This document shows positions 63,878-64,000 of a stretch of 64,000 bases of DNA, piece by piece. A program made the translations under genes and the position numbers. Position 1 is the first letter of the stretch; each line of letters starts with the position of its first letter. Below the pieces are notes generated by a model. That model was not told where the DNA came from and did not search any database. It saw only the letters and a list, made by a program, of their open reading frames with translations. Source of the stretch: Actinomycetes bacterium (GTDB lineage: Bacteria > Actinomycetota > Acidimicrobiia > Acidimicrobiales > Acidimicrobiaceae); NCBI GenBank assembly GCA_021799035.1, contig JAJZBG010000009.1, forward strand, positions 1 through 64,000. Direction: 5' to 3'.

Positions 63878-64000
63878 GTGGATTCAAGAAGTTTCTCCTA
63901 AGGGGAAACCTCATCGACCTTGCTGTAGCATTCGTGATCGGCACAGCGTTCGCCAGGGTCGTGACAGCCTTTGTCTCAGACATAATCACACCTCTGATCG
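63874..64000 (+). CDS. mscL: large-conductance mechanosensitive channel (partial, cut by right edge)
   Basis: The first 42 residues are visible. The product starts [21 protein letters not shown], the N-terminal amphipathic helix and first pore helix of MscL, followed by [18 protein letters not shown]. The channel opens under membrane tension to release solutes in hypo-osmotic shock. GTG 63874 has GGGGGT upstream. The remaining roughly 90-100 residues lie beyond the window. Confidence 0.93.
   Translation, partial: MSGFKKFLLRGNLIDLAVAFVIGTAFARVVTAFVSDIITPLI

Noticed and set aside
1-64000. CRISPR arrays, insertion sequences, prophage genes, rRNA
   Set aside because: I looked for regularly spaced repeats, transposase or integrase motifs, and rRNA-like sequence and found none.

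Overview
This window looks like a chromosome segment from an actinomycete with moderate GC content, and the best guess is class Acidimicrobiia (an Acidithrix, Acidimicrobium or Ferrimicrobium-like organism). The evidence is a diheme QcrC with an actinobacterial Rieske protein and CtaF, a maleylpyruvate isomerase of the mycothiol-dependent type, a PAC2-family protein, a HelD-type helicase, a Rho with a long low-complexity N-terminal extension, and the actinobacterial order argS-lysA-hom-thrC-rho-rpmE-prfA-prmC. The lineage is an inference. I saw no rRNA, CRISPR array, insertion sequence or prophage, and one tRNA gene (Arg, anticodon CCG).

Layout. Positions 1-5.1 kb (+): a taurine/nitrate-type ABC ATPase and permease, a ThDP enzyme with benzoylformate-decarboxylase-like residues, and a short-chain dehydrogenase. 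Positions 5.5-11.2 kb (-): isochorismatase-like amidase, polysaccharide-deacetylase-like hydrolase, then a sugar-type ABC importer (permease, lipoprotein, double ATPase). Positions 11.6-16.9 kb: a PAS-GGDEF-EAL protein with a degenerate EAL domain, a tiny basic protein on the minus strand, and a three-gene unit of unknown function built on four copies of a YbjQ-like domain. Positions 16.9-25.7 kb (-): pyruvate kinase, then a gentisate catabolic cluster made of 3-hydroxybenzoate 6-hydroxylase-like monooxygenase, MarR regulator, dihydroxyphthalate-decarboxylase-like protein, two FAH-family hydrolases, gentisate 1,2-dioxygenase and mycothiol-dependent maleylpyruvate isomerase. Together these can take 3-hydroxybenzoate through gentisate, maleylpyruvate and fumarylpyruvate to fumarate plus pyruvate.

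Positions 26.1-27.7 kb (+): an ECF sigma factor overlapping a membrane protein that is probably its anti-sigma factor. Positions 27.8-38.9 kb (-): prmC, prfA, a 403-residue protein of unknown function, rpmE, rho, thrC, hom, lysA, argS; the thrB usually found between thrC and rho in mycobacteria is absent. Positions 39-42 kb: tRNA-Arg, a lone murE with an unusual specificity motif, a family 2 glycosyltransferase, and DedA. Positions 42.7-49.8 kb (-): ctaE-qcrC-qcrA-qcrB-ctaC-ctaD-ctaF, encoding a complete bc1-aa3 respiratory supercomplex core in one run of mostly overlapping genes.

Positions 49.8-64 kb: helD, hemE-hemY, cobT, a GtrA-like membrane protein, citrate synthase, a GNAT acetyltransferase, a PAC2 protein, a CocE/NonD-type hydrolase followed by an acyl-CoA synthetase, a NUDIX hydrolase, a tiny Cys-containing protein, and the start of mscL cut by the right edge.

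The strongest candidates for undescribed biology are the YbjQ-repeat trio (14.6-16.9 kb), the 403-residue protein embedded in the translation-termination operon (29.7-31.0 kb), and the possible hydroxyphthalate to 3-hydroxybenzoate to gentisate route.
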